Source of the DNA: Gamsiella multidivaricata
Taxonomy: Eukaryota > Mortierellomycota > Mortierellomycetes > Mortierellales > Mortierellaceae
Assembly (NCBI RefSeq): GCF_025024155.1
Contig: NW_026251872.1
Span: 1-26,592, forward strand
DNA length: 26,592 bases
Reading direction: 5' to 3'
Position numbers and translations under genes: made by a program. This document shows positions 1 through 10,696 of the stretch, in pieces. Each line of letters starts with the position of its first letter. Position 1 is the stretch's first letter. The notes under the pieces were generated by a model. It was not told where the DNA came from and made no database searches. It saw only the letters and a list, made by a program, of their open reading frames with translations.

Positions 1-545
1 CGATGCCTTTGTCATGGACGCTTGGGGTAAGCAGCTCGAGGTCGGCAGGAAGATTACAATGCTTGCTGATCCTCAGGGCACTTTTGTCAGGGACCTCGGA
101 CTCGACTTTGACGCCTCTGGTAAGTAGCTTTACTATGGAGAGGAGAGAGTCGCTTGAACGCATCAATTGCCAGCGGCAATTTTCATTGACATGTATATTG
201 TCTTTCTCTTGTCGCTGAAATAGCTGCTCTTGGTGGACACCGATCGAAGCGCTTTGCGTTGGTTCTAGAGGTAAGTTTCAGCGTTTTGGGACTACTGTTG
301 GATGATACTCTAGTGTCATGCGTTTGTTAACCGCTCATTGCAAATCACCGTTGCTATATAGAATGGCAGGATCACCAAGGCATTTGTCGAGGTAAGATGC
401 TGTTGAGCAGGGCAACGGTTACGCTGCGGCTGTGTATGGCAACACCTATCAATCCTGGGCTAATCCTCTGTGTTGTTTCATTGCTTAGCCGAACAACACA
501 GGATTGTCTATCTCCTTGGCAGAGAGCCTGCTGAAGGAACTCTAG
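1..545 (+). CDS. Peroxiredoxin (Prx5/AhpC-TSA type), 3' part
   Basis: C-terminal 83 residues of a thiol peroxidase that reduces H2O2 and alkyl hydroperoxides. The 5' end, with the peroxidatic Cys, lies before the window. Exon model: 1-119 (first full codon at 2), 224-270, 362-391, 489-545; all three introns have GTAAGT/GTAAGA-type donors, TAG acceptors and matching phases. Seen: DAFVMDAWGK near the start, then KITMLADPQGTFVRDLGLDF, RSKRFALVLENGRITKAFVE, and a last exon reading NNTGLSISLAESLLKEL. This is the order expected for the second half of a Prx5/PMP20-like protein. The C-terminus KEL is not a classical SKL peroxisome signal, so location is open (cytosol, mitochondrion or peroxisome). 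Family assignment is firm; the exact paralogue is not. Confidence 0.88.
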
Positions 546-1656
546 AGTGGGTACATGTAGTACTAAAGTGATAGTGATGATGTCTTACGCATCTGATACT
601 AGCGTACATGCAAAACAAAGTCCGGTAGAATTTCGTACCTCAAAAGTGGATATTTTGTGCATGTGGACAGGGTTGCCTGTCAGGGAGCATCACGTAAATG
701 GAAGATAGGATATCATTGTTCGGCAAGGCAACACAAAAAAAAAGATTTGTCTGCCCAATGGCCTTGTCGCGTTCACGCCAAGCGCTTCCGGAAAAGAAAC
801 ACGGGGCTTGATCGGCCTGGCAATGGAAACCACGCGGCAGGATGCGACGCGATGAAGATGAAGAATGATATGGAGTTTTTTGTGATCCTTATGGACTACC
901 AGGTGCTCAATCAATGAGTCAATCAGCATACTGAACGACTATAGCGCGTTCCATCGTTTTCTCCTACAATTGCGAAGAAAAAAAAAGAAAAAAAAAGGAG
1001 TCCTCCAGGAGTGTTGCCTTTGTGAAGCGGGGGACCTTGAGGCACATGGGGTATATTTTTGCTTTAGTAGTAGCACCGTTATCACGGACATAAAGAGGGA
1101 CAGAAGTGAGGAACCTTGAGCCTGGATCTCGCTTAATCTCTCCTTGGCAAGCTGACCAGTCAACACACAGATCTTGCTACGCGTCTTTAGAAAGTTGATC
1201 TCCTGCTCCTAGGGACCGTACCTATTTTTCCATCTTCATTTACGTTGCATGGATGCCGGCTCAGATTGGGCTAGTCCGCTCAAAAGGGATACTGGAGGCA
1301 TTGGTCTGGTCTAATTTGGTACTGGCAGGCAAATGGTGCATCGAATGAGATCCTTTTCATAGGAACCGATTGGGAGTGTTGGGAAGTAAAACCTGGCTAT
1401 CTTCCCACTCTCTCCACTCTTACCCTCCCTTCCCTTTTGATTTGCCACCAATTCTTTCTTTCTTGTCTTCATCCATTCAGCTCCATCGACAATCCCTTTC
1501 TCTTTCTCGATTACACAAGTGTCGCTTCTGGTCGCCTTCCCTCGTTCCAGAAGAGGTTTATTTATTCCGTTCTCGGACAAGTTCTCAGGAGTATTCAGCA
1601 CTGTTCAGTTGTCTCCAACTGCTTTAAAACGGACGAATATCCTTTGATCAAGCCGT
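546..1656. other. Intergenic region, peroxiredoxin to transporter
   Basis: About 1.1 kb with no convincing gene. Open frames at 657-917 and 939-1166 have no recognisable motif and no splice support. The last 250 bp (roughly 1390-1600) are rich in C and T on the + strand, as is usual for the leader of the downstream gene, whose ATG is at 1657. No clear TATA box or polyadenylation hexamer stands out. Confidence 0.5.
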
Positions 1657-4323
1657 ATGTCGGCAGCAGCAACCTCCTCGCTGGGGCCGCAGGGTCACCT
1701 GGGACTTCTCACAGGCAGTGCCAGGCCCAGGGCACGGAGCGTCAACACGGATCATACTCAGTTCCAGTTCCAGCACCAGCACCAGCAACAGCAACAGCAC
1801 CAGCACCAGAGCCATAACCAAAACCAGCGTCAGTCCACCAGTAATGAAGCCGAGGTTGTCTCTCCATCATCAGCTGCACTCGATCAGATCAAGTCCAGCC
1901 TAACAATGACGACGCATCATACTGGGTCTCATTCTGCTCACCAGCACTACGTTCTGTCTTCACAACCAGCTCAGCCTCTGCAGCCTTCCTCAATATCTTC
2001 AAGTCCAATAAGGCCCTCCTTTGCCTCGGCCTCGGCCGATTCCCATCCATACTCTCTCCAGCAGGATTCTATCCTCAATATGTCAAGCAACAGCGCCAGC
2101 AGCACCCCGCCCGCCACAAAAACCAGCTTTGGTCTGAGTATTCCCAACAACAGCGGCAGCAATTTGAACCATTATTCCGGCAGCAGCAGCAGCATCTATA
2201 ACAATACCGTAATTAGCCACGCAGGAAGCAGCCCCAATCCGGTCCTCGCTAACAGCACCAGCAGCCTCAGCACCTTGACCGGCAATAGTCCACTGCAACA
2301 TCGGCCTCACACACCATTAAAGTCCTCCTTCCCGCTATCAATTACTTCGGAACATCCCTCGGATACTATGACCATCCCCCCTTTATCTTCCTCCTCCTCT
2401 CCGAGCGCTTATCATGCAGGAATATCAGGAGGAGCAGGAGCAGCAGGAGCAGCCGGAGGAAGAGGAGGAGGAGGAGGAGGAGGAGGAGAAGGAGGAGGAG
2501 GAGGCGCTGATATAGTACCGCCATCCTCTGCATCATCGTCGTTGCCAGGAGGCTCTTTCGAGAACACGTCAATCGTTCCTGGACCATTTCACTTCAAGTC
2601 TTTATCGACCGGACGCATGCATAACATGGGCAATGAAAAAAACCTTGGGTCCTTACCAACAATACAGCATCAAAATGGTCGAAGACGACGTAAGTTTCTG
2701 GTCTTCGACGGTTTCTCACACCAGGTCATGATCTGAAGCATGAGTAGGCGCGGGCTTTTTTCTTCTTGCAATGGACGCTGCATTACCTGACGAAGTGTGG
2801 CACCAGGAGAGGAAATGCAACGGCGCGATGACTTTCAGGATAGGTCAAAGGAAAAGGCAATAGCAGTATCGACGAGGTCAGCACACCACGCCAAGTGGCG
2901 CAATCTTTGGTCTGTCGGGAATTTATTATATGAATACATGGAACCAGGACTTCAATTGATTGCAGGTGTCATGGAACGAAATATGTCAATGGCGATAAGA
3001 AGCAGTGTTCATCGATTTTCATCGCGTCACTATAGTTAGCAGGCTATATTTGCGCCAGGAAAGAACAAAAGGAGCCACGTTAACATAGATGTACATTTCC
3101 ATCTTGCAATGTTCTTTCTAGAGGATGGAGCAACCTTTTTGGGCGTGTCAATGAAGCATTTGTCGCTGCTCGTCCTTTTGCTGCAGAACAGTGTCCTGGT
3201 GTTAATGATGCGCTATTCACGAGTCACGGTGGATCCAGATCAGCCTATGTACCTCGCCTCAACAGCCGTCTTTCTCGCAGAGATTATCAAGCTGTTAACT
3301 TGCTTTTGGATTCTTGTTTACAAGACAAAGTCCATCTCCCAAACGGTTTACATCGTCCGCAAAGAGATTGTAGAGCAGCCACGCGAAATTCTCAAGATGC
3401 TGGTGCCCTCAGGACTATACGCTCTACAGAACAATCTCCTTTACATCGCCCTTTCAAATCTGGAGGCAGCAACTTTTCAAGTGACCTACCAGATGAAAAT
3501 CCTCTCGACCGCCATTTTCTCAGTAGTGATGCTCAACAAACGGTTAACGCGGCAAAAGTGGTTCTCGCTATGCCTCTTGATGATCGGCGTTACACTGGTG
3601 CAGCTGCAAAATGTTGGGACCCCCAAGAGCCCGATTGCGATCGATACTTCAAGGGACGAGGAGAACGATTCAGAAATCATGGAACTGGCTTCAGACGACG
3701 TTTTGTTGGAGGAGGATTCAAGTCAGAATCCGATCATTGGATTACTGGCAGTGCTGACTTCGTGCGTCTCTTCAGGATTCGCAGGCTGTTATTTCGAAAA
3801 GATCCTCAAGGGCAGTGAGTCCGACATGTGGGTCCGGAACCTTCAGCTCGGCATCTCGGGGTCTATGTTCAGTTTTTTGGCTATGTTTTACGACAGGCAG
3901 AAAATTTACGAGGCTGGTATCTTCCAAGGTTATTCTACAATAACCTGGATGGTTATCACGAATCAGGCACTTGGAGGACTCTTGGTTGCAATCGTGGTCA
4001 AATATGCGGACAACATCTTGAAGGGCTTTGCAACATCGCTATCGATCATTACCTCGGGCATGATCTCAGTCTACTTTCTCGACTTTGAGCCTTCTGTTCA
4101 GTTCCAGCTGGGAACACTAGTTGTGATCTTAGCAACCTTCTTATACGGTCGACCTGACGCGCCAATTCCAAGGTTTATCAGGCCACAGAAAAAGTAGGTG
4201 TCTTCAGATAACGATGAGTCTCGACTTTACGGTTTCAACAATATAACTAACGCATCTCGTTTAATGCCCCGTTCGGTCTGTAGGAGGCAAAGCATGCCAC
4301 CGCCCTTGAAATTCGCAATGTAA
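1657..4323 (+). CDS. UDP-sugar (UDP-Gal/UDP-GlcNAc) transporter, SLC35A family, with long N-terminal extension
   Basis: Golgi/ER antiporter that imports UDP-sugars for glycosylation. Model: exons 1657-2689, 3122-4193 and 4284-4323, 714 aa. Residues 345-714 are the transporter: a run of about ten hydrophobic segments with SLC35A hallmarks LLLQNSVLVLMMRYSR, LYALQNNLLYIALSNLEA, ATFQVTYQMKIL, GFAGCYFEKILK and VVKYADNILKGFATSLSI. Residues 1-344 are low complexity: a Gln/His tract (about 1757-1815), Ser/Thr-rich stretches and a Gly tract encoded by a GGA repeat. Exon 1 leaves one base and exon 2 supplies two, giving RRRR-Q-DGATF, so the splice is in phase; the 432-nt intron is long for this window. 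If intron 2 (4194-4283, with an ATAACTAAC branch-like site) is retained, the protein stops at 4197 instead. A shorter product from ATG 3109 is possible. Transporter family sure; substrate and N-terminal extension less so. Confidence 0.82.
1757..1815 (+). repeat. CAG/CAA-rich tract coding for a Gln/His run
   Basis: Imperfect CAG/CAC/CAA repeat inside exon 1 of the transporter gene. It is read as a Gln/His-rich stretch in the 1657 frame and as Pro/Ala in an overlapping frame that I regard as a shadow. Confidence 0.75.
2425..2505 (+). repeat. GGA trinucleotide tract coding for poly-Gly
   Basis: About 80 bp dominated by GGA/GGAGCA units in exon 1 of the transporter gene, read as Gly with a few Ala, Arg and Glu. 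It is strongly purine-biased on the + strand. Length variation between strains is likely by slippage (inference). Confidence 0.8.
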
Positions 4324-4827
4324 AGCTGGAGGAATTTGTTTAGTTCGACAATGCCGTGCGATCGCTTACTTCCTCAAGGAGGCACCTTACACCTGCATCG
4401 GACATTTTGCTTGGGTCGCACACGATGGCTTCTGAGTGAATTAAGACATTGCACTAACTCTGATCTGCAGGAACAGATCGTCCAATACTCCACCCCACTC
4501 CACCCAGAATGACTCGGTCATCTTTGTACAGATACTTGCTTCCTTTCTCCACGTGTAGTACCAATATCCTTATAATGAACAAAGAAAAAAGGAGCGATTC
4601 AACATACTCTATTGCCAGTATATAAAAAACTAGTATTGGTCAAAAGGCATGCAGGAGGAATGTGCGGACGCGCTTTGACTAGGAACCAATCCGACTTAGT
4701 GGTTTACCATCGATTATTTGCGGTTGGGCACATGTAGATCGATCGTCAAGCTGACTGTTTCGTTTTTTTTCTTAGCTTTTTTTTCATTCTTTGATTCAGC
4801 ATTCTTTTCCTTCACTTTCCCCTCACC
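4324..4827. other. Intergenic region, transporter to FHA kinase
   Basis: About 500 bp without a gene. It holds a TATA-like element at 4619-4628 and pyrimidine-rich stretches (about 4760-4825) directly before the ATG at 4828, consistent with a promoter and leader for the kinase gene. I see no RNA gene. Confidence 0.5.
4619..4628 (+). promoter_or_regulatory. TATA-like element upstream of FHA kinase gene
   Basis: TATATAAAAA about 200 bp before the kinase start codon. The distance fits a core promoter with a leader of about 170 nt. This is a sequence match only. Confidence 0.3.
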
Positions 4828-7744
4828 ATGATCTCGCAGCATTCCCAACAGCTCTCTCAGCCCACTCAGACCATACTTACACCCCCATTTGCAGCAGGAA
4901 TCCTCTCCAGTAGTTCAGCTCACGGCCCAGCCAAGGACAACACGACTGTCTGTGGATGGCTCATCAACCGATCCACGCTCGAAAGTAAAGCAAGCATATT
5001 GACGTCCTCAACGTTGACGCGTCCTTTACCAGGCTGCTGTTTCGCTGGAGGCTGTAAACTGACCAGGCGATCGACATCGGGACATATATAGCCTGTTTAG
5101 TCATCCATCGTGACAGGTCAACCACGATCGGCCGCCACTTAACGAGGTATTGCTGATGCAAAACACACTCTTAATACGACACTTCAAAGTGAGGGCGAAT
5201 TTGATCTAGGAGTTTTGATGCTCGATATCGATTTACTCTCAACAGTGACCTGATCTTGACGGAGAACACCATTTCGAATTGCCACTGCCAGTTTTATACG
5301 GTGCGTATCGTAGATTGCGTGAAGCGGATTTTGATGGCGCTTTATTCAAGCAACTAATTTGTGCTGTGTTTACCCACACATAGAGTTCTGTTGGGTTTGT
5401 CATGTGCGAAGTGAGTGCACAAACGCGTCTTTTTTCGTGTCCATTTCATTGTTATCACATTCGTACGGTAGCATTTATCAATTCACTACGCTTTTACGAA
5501 TAGGACGTGAGCACCAATGGCACCTATTGTAAGTCGTATCTTACCTATTTTATTGTACGCGAATATTTACAACAAACAACGACTGCGTCGTTCATTTTCA
5601 GACGTTCGATTTCATACGCAGGGAATGGATCACTCATTGGGAAGGGCGAGTCTGTTGTTCTATCACATGGAGACTCTATTCGCATCAGAGGCAACTACCG
5701 TAAGTCGGTACTTTGATTTTTCTAGGATTAGCCTTCAAACGATATCGATACTGACAGTTACGCACGTTTATTTTCTTAGACTTTATTTTTCAGGAGCTGA
5801 CGCCACCAAAATTAGAGCATGAAGATGTAGAAATCGGTGTATGTGCTATTGTGCAGCCGTCGCTGAGAAGAATGGTCGTTGTAATGAGTACTAATTGAGA
5901 TGGATGAACGGGTTTCTGATAGCTCATCGAAAAGACGTACCAGATACTGCCACTCACTTTGGGAAAGTAAGTCCTTGAGAGAATCAAGGCTATTATACGC
6001 ATTTGAAGCTGCTCAATGACAGTTACTGATGATGCCCTTCTCCTAAGGGGTACCTTTGCGAAGGTACATGTGGCCATTCATCGGAAGACAAAGGCCCAGC
6101 TCGCGGTGAAGATTATGGATAGAATTCGCTACGGCGTTCCAGAGTACTCTGGCGGGACCGATATTGAAAAAGAAGTGACCATACTGCGAACCGTCGACCA
6201 TGTAAGATTAGCATTGTATTCTCAAGTATTGATTCGTCTATGCTGTAATAGCGCATAATAAACATCCCCTGATGTTCCTCTCACAGGCAAATATAGTCCC
6301 AGTAGTGGATACCATCAAGACTACTCGGTACATCTATATCTTTATGCAAATGTAAGGTCATTTAGTTTACTGTATTTCGCAAGTGGGGAGACCGAGTATG
6401 CTCTGAAACCTTTGAACTTACTCTTTTCATTATAATCTACTCTAGGGTGACTGGAGGCGACCTGTTCGACTACATTGTGAAGAATGGGCCCTTGTCAGAA
6501 CTAGAGGCCAAATTCGTGGCGTATCAGACACTCCTGGCACTCCAGGTACATTGCGCGTCTACCTATCATAGGGTTATACCCAGGTGAGTTTATGTCCACT
6601 AACATGGTGCCGTCCTTTGTCTCTTCGTCTCTGCACTATTAGTACCTTCATAACATCAACATTTCGCATCGAGGTAAGCGCGTGTTCGATGATACGACGA
6701 TCGTGAGAAAGAGGCATGTAGCTTGACGCGTTTGCTTCCCTTTGAATAGATCTGAAGCCAGAAAACTTGCTTCTAACATCGACGACAAAATATCCTCGAG
6801 TACTATTGACGGACTTTGGCATGGCTCGCCAGTTTGAACAAGGACGCCTTATGAACACCATGTGCGGTACATTTGCCTACATGTAAGTGGGGTTGAAGCG
6901 CGTTCATGTGCAAGGGGTAAATGCTAATCCTTATTGACTATCGAGTAGTACTAAAGCAGTTGGTGGGCGGCTGTTCGATAGGGCACCGGAAGTGTTTGAT
7001 GTCAAGCATGCTAAGGGTTCAGGCTATGGATATACGGCAGATTGTTGGAGCCTGGGTGTCACGCTTTACGTGGTTCTGTCAGGTACGCACCCATTCACAT
7101 CCAAATATGCGACTGAGGATGAAAGGACAATGCGGCTCAAGATGAAAAACAGGTAACATAACAACTCTCTCAAAAGAATGTTGCACTAGGACTTGCTTTA
7201 ATGGCACGTATTCAGGCGGTTCTGACACCTTTAATGCGTTTGTGAAAGTAGTCTGGTATTCCCATCGTGCTACTGGAAGAGTATCAGTCCCGAAGCGCGA
7301 CAACTGATCAAGCGGCTGCTGACGATGGAACCTGGGAAGCGATGGAGTGTTCAGGACGCCCTACGATCGAATTGGATCCAGGACGACATAGGATGGCTCC
7401 ACCAGCGATATCGAGAGACTGTGTTAGCGCACTGGATCAAATCGAGCCAGCATCTTGGCAGTGTTGTGCGACATGCGGAGCCACTTTCGTCAGAGAACGA
7501 GGCGAGCAACCGCACAGCATCTCAGCACAGTCGTACCAGCCCTAGTATGTTGTTGTGGACGGAGCTATTTGTATCGTGGATGTACAACCCTTAAAAACTA
7601 ATCAGTCTTTCTCTGTGGATAATAGATCGCGAAAGTGCTGTTGCCGCGTCGAATGCATCTTCTTGTAACACCTCGGGGATCCCCGAGGTACACATTTCGT
7701 CGATAGCGAGTTCGACTGTGCGTGTGCCTGATGTCTCTTTCTAG
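4828..7744 (+). CDS. FHA-domain checkpoint Ser/Thr kinase, Chk2/Cds1/Rad53 type
   Basis: Transducer kinase expected to act in the nuclear DNA-damage or replication checkpoint. Model of 16 exons: 4828-4984, 5092-5146, 5246-5300, 5384-5410, 5504-5528, 5622-5699, 5780-5838, 5923-5966, 6048-6201, 6287-6351, 6446-6545, 6643-6673, 6750-6882, 6982-7152, 7249-7544, 7626-7744; 522 aa, phases consistent throughout. One FHA domain (about 50-150) with G66-R67, S81, H84 and N103 in STNGTY. Kinase domain: glycine loop LGKGTFAKV (166-173), Lys188, HRDLKPEN (282-289), DFG (305-307), APE (329-331). A short Ser-rich tail follows. Length is close to animal Chk2; a second FHA as in Rad53 is absent. The exon 2 start could be 5092 or 5101. 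If the last intron is retained, translation stops at 7594. A meiotic Mek1-like role is an alternative. Confidence 0.85.
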
Positions 7745-8530
7745 CATGCATCGGGTTGCAGTCACGATATGTATCTGGCCCCATTTTTTATTCTGGGATG
7801 ACACCAACTGTAGCATCTTTTCGCGTACTCTGACCAGCCCTCCGGCGGTTCGTTATCTTTTTTATGGGTCCTTCGAAGATATGCAACATGGACTCTTGCT
7901 GCAATAGTAAAATCTGCGCGTTTATGGTTCTGTTGTTTATGATAATACGAAGGCACGGACGGAGAAAGGCCGGTTACCAAAAATGGACATTGACCCCGCT
8001 TTTTCATAACCCTGTTGTGCTATGGGATGATCCAAGAAGTGAATTAGAGGTAGTAATGATGTTGATGAACAGGGCCAAGCTGATTAACTAAGGCGCCAGG
8101 TGGGGACCGTGGGGCGAAAGAGGGGTCAGGCGTAGTAACTGAATACTTTCTTTGTACATGCATATTGTATAGCTGGGCGGAGGAAGAGCACTCCAACGAT
8201 ATTCATGTGAGAGTGATCAAAATCCTAGACAATGCACAAAAGATGGGCACAGGACACGATAGCTGCATCGTCAATTTAATTGAAGTAAGCCCGACCGAGA
8301 TGACGATGCATCGAACGGCCTTCTCTTCTCGTCGTCGTCAATAAAGACGAAGAGAGTGGGGGACGGATGATCACATCGAATCCGATGGCACTCCGCTTTT
8401 GAACAAAACGTAATTCGATTGAGTTCAGTCAAAATTTTTTTAAGACATCCGTCGGAGGCAGTTTTTTTCTTTTCCTTCTTTACTCTCTTCAATCCCATCC
8501 TCCATCTCTTTACACTCTCTTCTCGTTACA
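7745..8530. other. Intergenic region, FHA kinase to citrate synthase
   Basis: About 790 bp with no gene I can name. A stop-free + strand frame runs 8084-8341 and looks somewhat coding (see findings) but has no clear partner exons. The last 80 bp are T- and C-rich and probably form the citrate synthase leader. Confidence 0.45.
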
Positions 8531-9926
8531 ATGGCCTCTCTTCGTACTGCCTTCCGCCTCCCTGGCCTCGCCAAGGTACTTACTTGTTATCATTCAACCC
8601 CTCATCGCTTTGTCTCTATCTGTCTGCCTATGTTTATCAGTCAAAGGCAATTCCATCAAGACATCACTATCAAGCCGTTCACAAGCACTGCTTCTGATCA
8701 GCAGGCGACTATGCTTGGTTCCGGGGCTGATTCTTTCCTGTCTTCCCTTTCGATTCAGGGGATCCTTCGCTTTGACAATTCGAGTTGCATCCTCTCCGAT
8801 TCAACTACAAAAGAGCATTACTGACCATTGCTGTTCATTGTGCACACTATCTGGACTGAATAGGTTGCTACCCGCCACAACACGTTCGCCGCATCCGCCA
8901 TCCGCGCATACTCCACCAAGCCCCAGGTGCGTTGACAGCCCTCACTGTCCATATTGCGAGGACTGTGTTGAATGTGTGGATGCAAGGAGAATGACCGTGG
9001 AAAAGTGTTTGCCTAAGGACCCAGAGTGTGTATTGTGTCGATGGGGTTTGTTTCACTGGAGAAGGAAAAAAAAAAAAAGAAGTTTCTGCTTGACATCGTT
9101 TTGATTGCAGCAGTCTCCGTTGTGAACCAGTGGACAAGGGAGCGGGATGGAGAGAAAAGATGTGGCGTCATTGTCATTGAAGAAAGGTCCGTTGCTTGGT
9201 CTCTGACGACCGAAATTTTGTTTGCATGCCAAACAGGGCTTGAAGGACCGCCTTCGCGAGTTGATTCCTGAGAAGCGCGAGGAAGTCAAGCAGGTCAAGG
9301 CCGAGTTCGGTAACAAGGTCTTGGGCGAGACCACCGTCGACATGGCCTACGGTGGTATGCGTGGTATCAAGGGTCTTATTTGGGAGGGATCTGTCCTCGA
9401 TGCTGAGGAAGGTATCCGTTTCCGGGGCAAGACCATCCCCGAGTGCCAGCGCGATCTCCCGGCTGCTGAGGGCGGCAGCGAGCCTTTGCCCGAATCCCTC
9501 TTCTGGCTCCTCGTCACCGGCGAGGTCCCTACTCAGGAGCAGGTCAAGGGTCTTTCGGCCGAGTGGGCTGCCCGTGCAACCCTTCCCACGTTTGTTGAGG
9601 ATTTGCTTGACCGCTGCCCCAACACCCTCCACCCCATGTCCCAGTTCTCGCTCGCTGTCACTGCTCTTCAGCACGAGTCTCAGTTCGCGAAGGCATATCA
9701 GAAGGGAGTCAGCAAGCTGGAGCACTGGGATACTACCTTTGAGGATTCCATGGATTTGATTGCCAAGCTCCCCAACATTGCCGGTCGCATTTACCAGAAT
9801 GTATTTAGAAACGGCGCCAAGGTTGCGCCCATTGACCCCAACAAGGATTTCGGAGCCAACCTCGCCAACCTCCTCGGATTCAGTGACAACAAGGAATTTG
9901 TTGAGCTGATGCGCCTCTACCTTACG

Positions 9927-9958
<32 letters not shown>

Positions 9959-10544
9959 GGCACACACGACTCACTTGGTCGGCTCTGCTCTATCAGACCC
10001 TTACCTGTCCTTTGCTGCTGGGTTGAACGGTCTTGCTGGTCCCCTTCATGGACTCGCCAACCAGGAGGTTCTCCGTTGGATCACCAAGATGCGCGAGGAG
10101 CTTGGTGGAAAGGACGTCTCGGATGAGACGATCAAGGAGTATGTCTGGAAGACCCTGAAGAGCGGCCAGGTTGTTCCCGGTTATGGCCACGCTGTTCTCC
10201 GCAAGACGGATCCACGCTACACATGCCAGCGTGAGTTTGCGCTGAAGCACATCCCCAACGACCCCCTGTTCAAGCTCGTCTCTCAGATCTACACGGTTGC
10301 TCCTGGAATCCTGCTAGAGCACGGCAAGACGAAGAACCCATGGCCCAACGTTGATGCGCACTCGGGAGTATTGTTATCTGCTTACGGATTGGTTGAGCAG
10401 GACTTTTACACGGTGCTGTTCGGTGTGTCGCGTGGATTGGGGGTGTTGTCCCAGTTGATCTGGGATCGCGCGTTGGGTATGCCTCTTGAGCGCCCAAAGT
10501 CGTACTCGACCGCCGCCATCAAGGCCATGTATGCCAAGAAGTAA
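8531..10544 (+). CDS. Citrate synthase, mitochondrial
   Basis: Condenses acetyl-CoA and oxaloacetate to citrate, the entry step of the TCA cycle, in the mitochondrial matrix. Exons 8531-8575, 8864-8926 and 9237-10544; both introns are phase 0 and rather long (288 and 310 nt). Product 471 aa, the usual length for eukaryotic citrate synthase. Residues 1 to about 32 are rich in Arg, Ala and Ser without acidic residues and end near RAYST, a typical matrix-targeting presequence. The catalytic triad is visible: His307 in [10 protein letters not shown], His354 in [15 protein letters not shown], Asp409 in [11 protein letters not shown]. The whole body aligns by eye to the mitochondrial, not the bacterial hexameric, form. 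Codons are strongly C/G-ending, as expected for a highly expressed gene. A peroxisomal isoform is unlikely, since the protein ends AKK. Confidence 0.97.
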
Positions 10545-10690
10545 ACACTTTAAAGCACACACGCACACCCATCCATCCTCCGATCTCTGAAGTTCAGTCT
10601 GTTTGTCTTTTTAGAATGTTGTTCTCTCTTTTCGAATACCTTTGGCGCCGTGGTACGCCATCCACGTTCGCCTTGCACATAGTCCCTCAG

Positions 10691-10696
10691 AATAAA
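10691..10696 (+). promoter_or_regulatory. Polyadenylation signal, citrate synthase
   Basis: AATAAA about 150 bp after the citrate synthase stop codon, followed by an A-rich run. Position fits a fungal 3' end. Confidence 0.5.

Noticed and set aside
657..917. 86-codon + strand frame after the peroxiredoxin gene
   Set aside because: No family resemblance, atypical composition and no splice partners.
1437..1817. Second + strand frame overlapping the transporter 5' end
   Set aside because: It is the CAG tract read as Pro/Ala/Thr. No link to downstream exons; the 1657 frame splices in phase to the transporter.
2366..2587. Minus-strand poly-Leu frame
   Set aside because: Complement of the GGA/Gly repeat; low-complexity artefact.
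9174..9974. 266-codon minus-strand open frame opposite citrate synthase
   Set aside because: Antisense shadow of a highly C/G-ending codon pattern; no motif, and the + strand is a certain gene.
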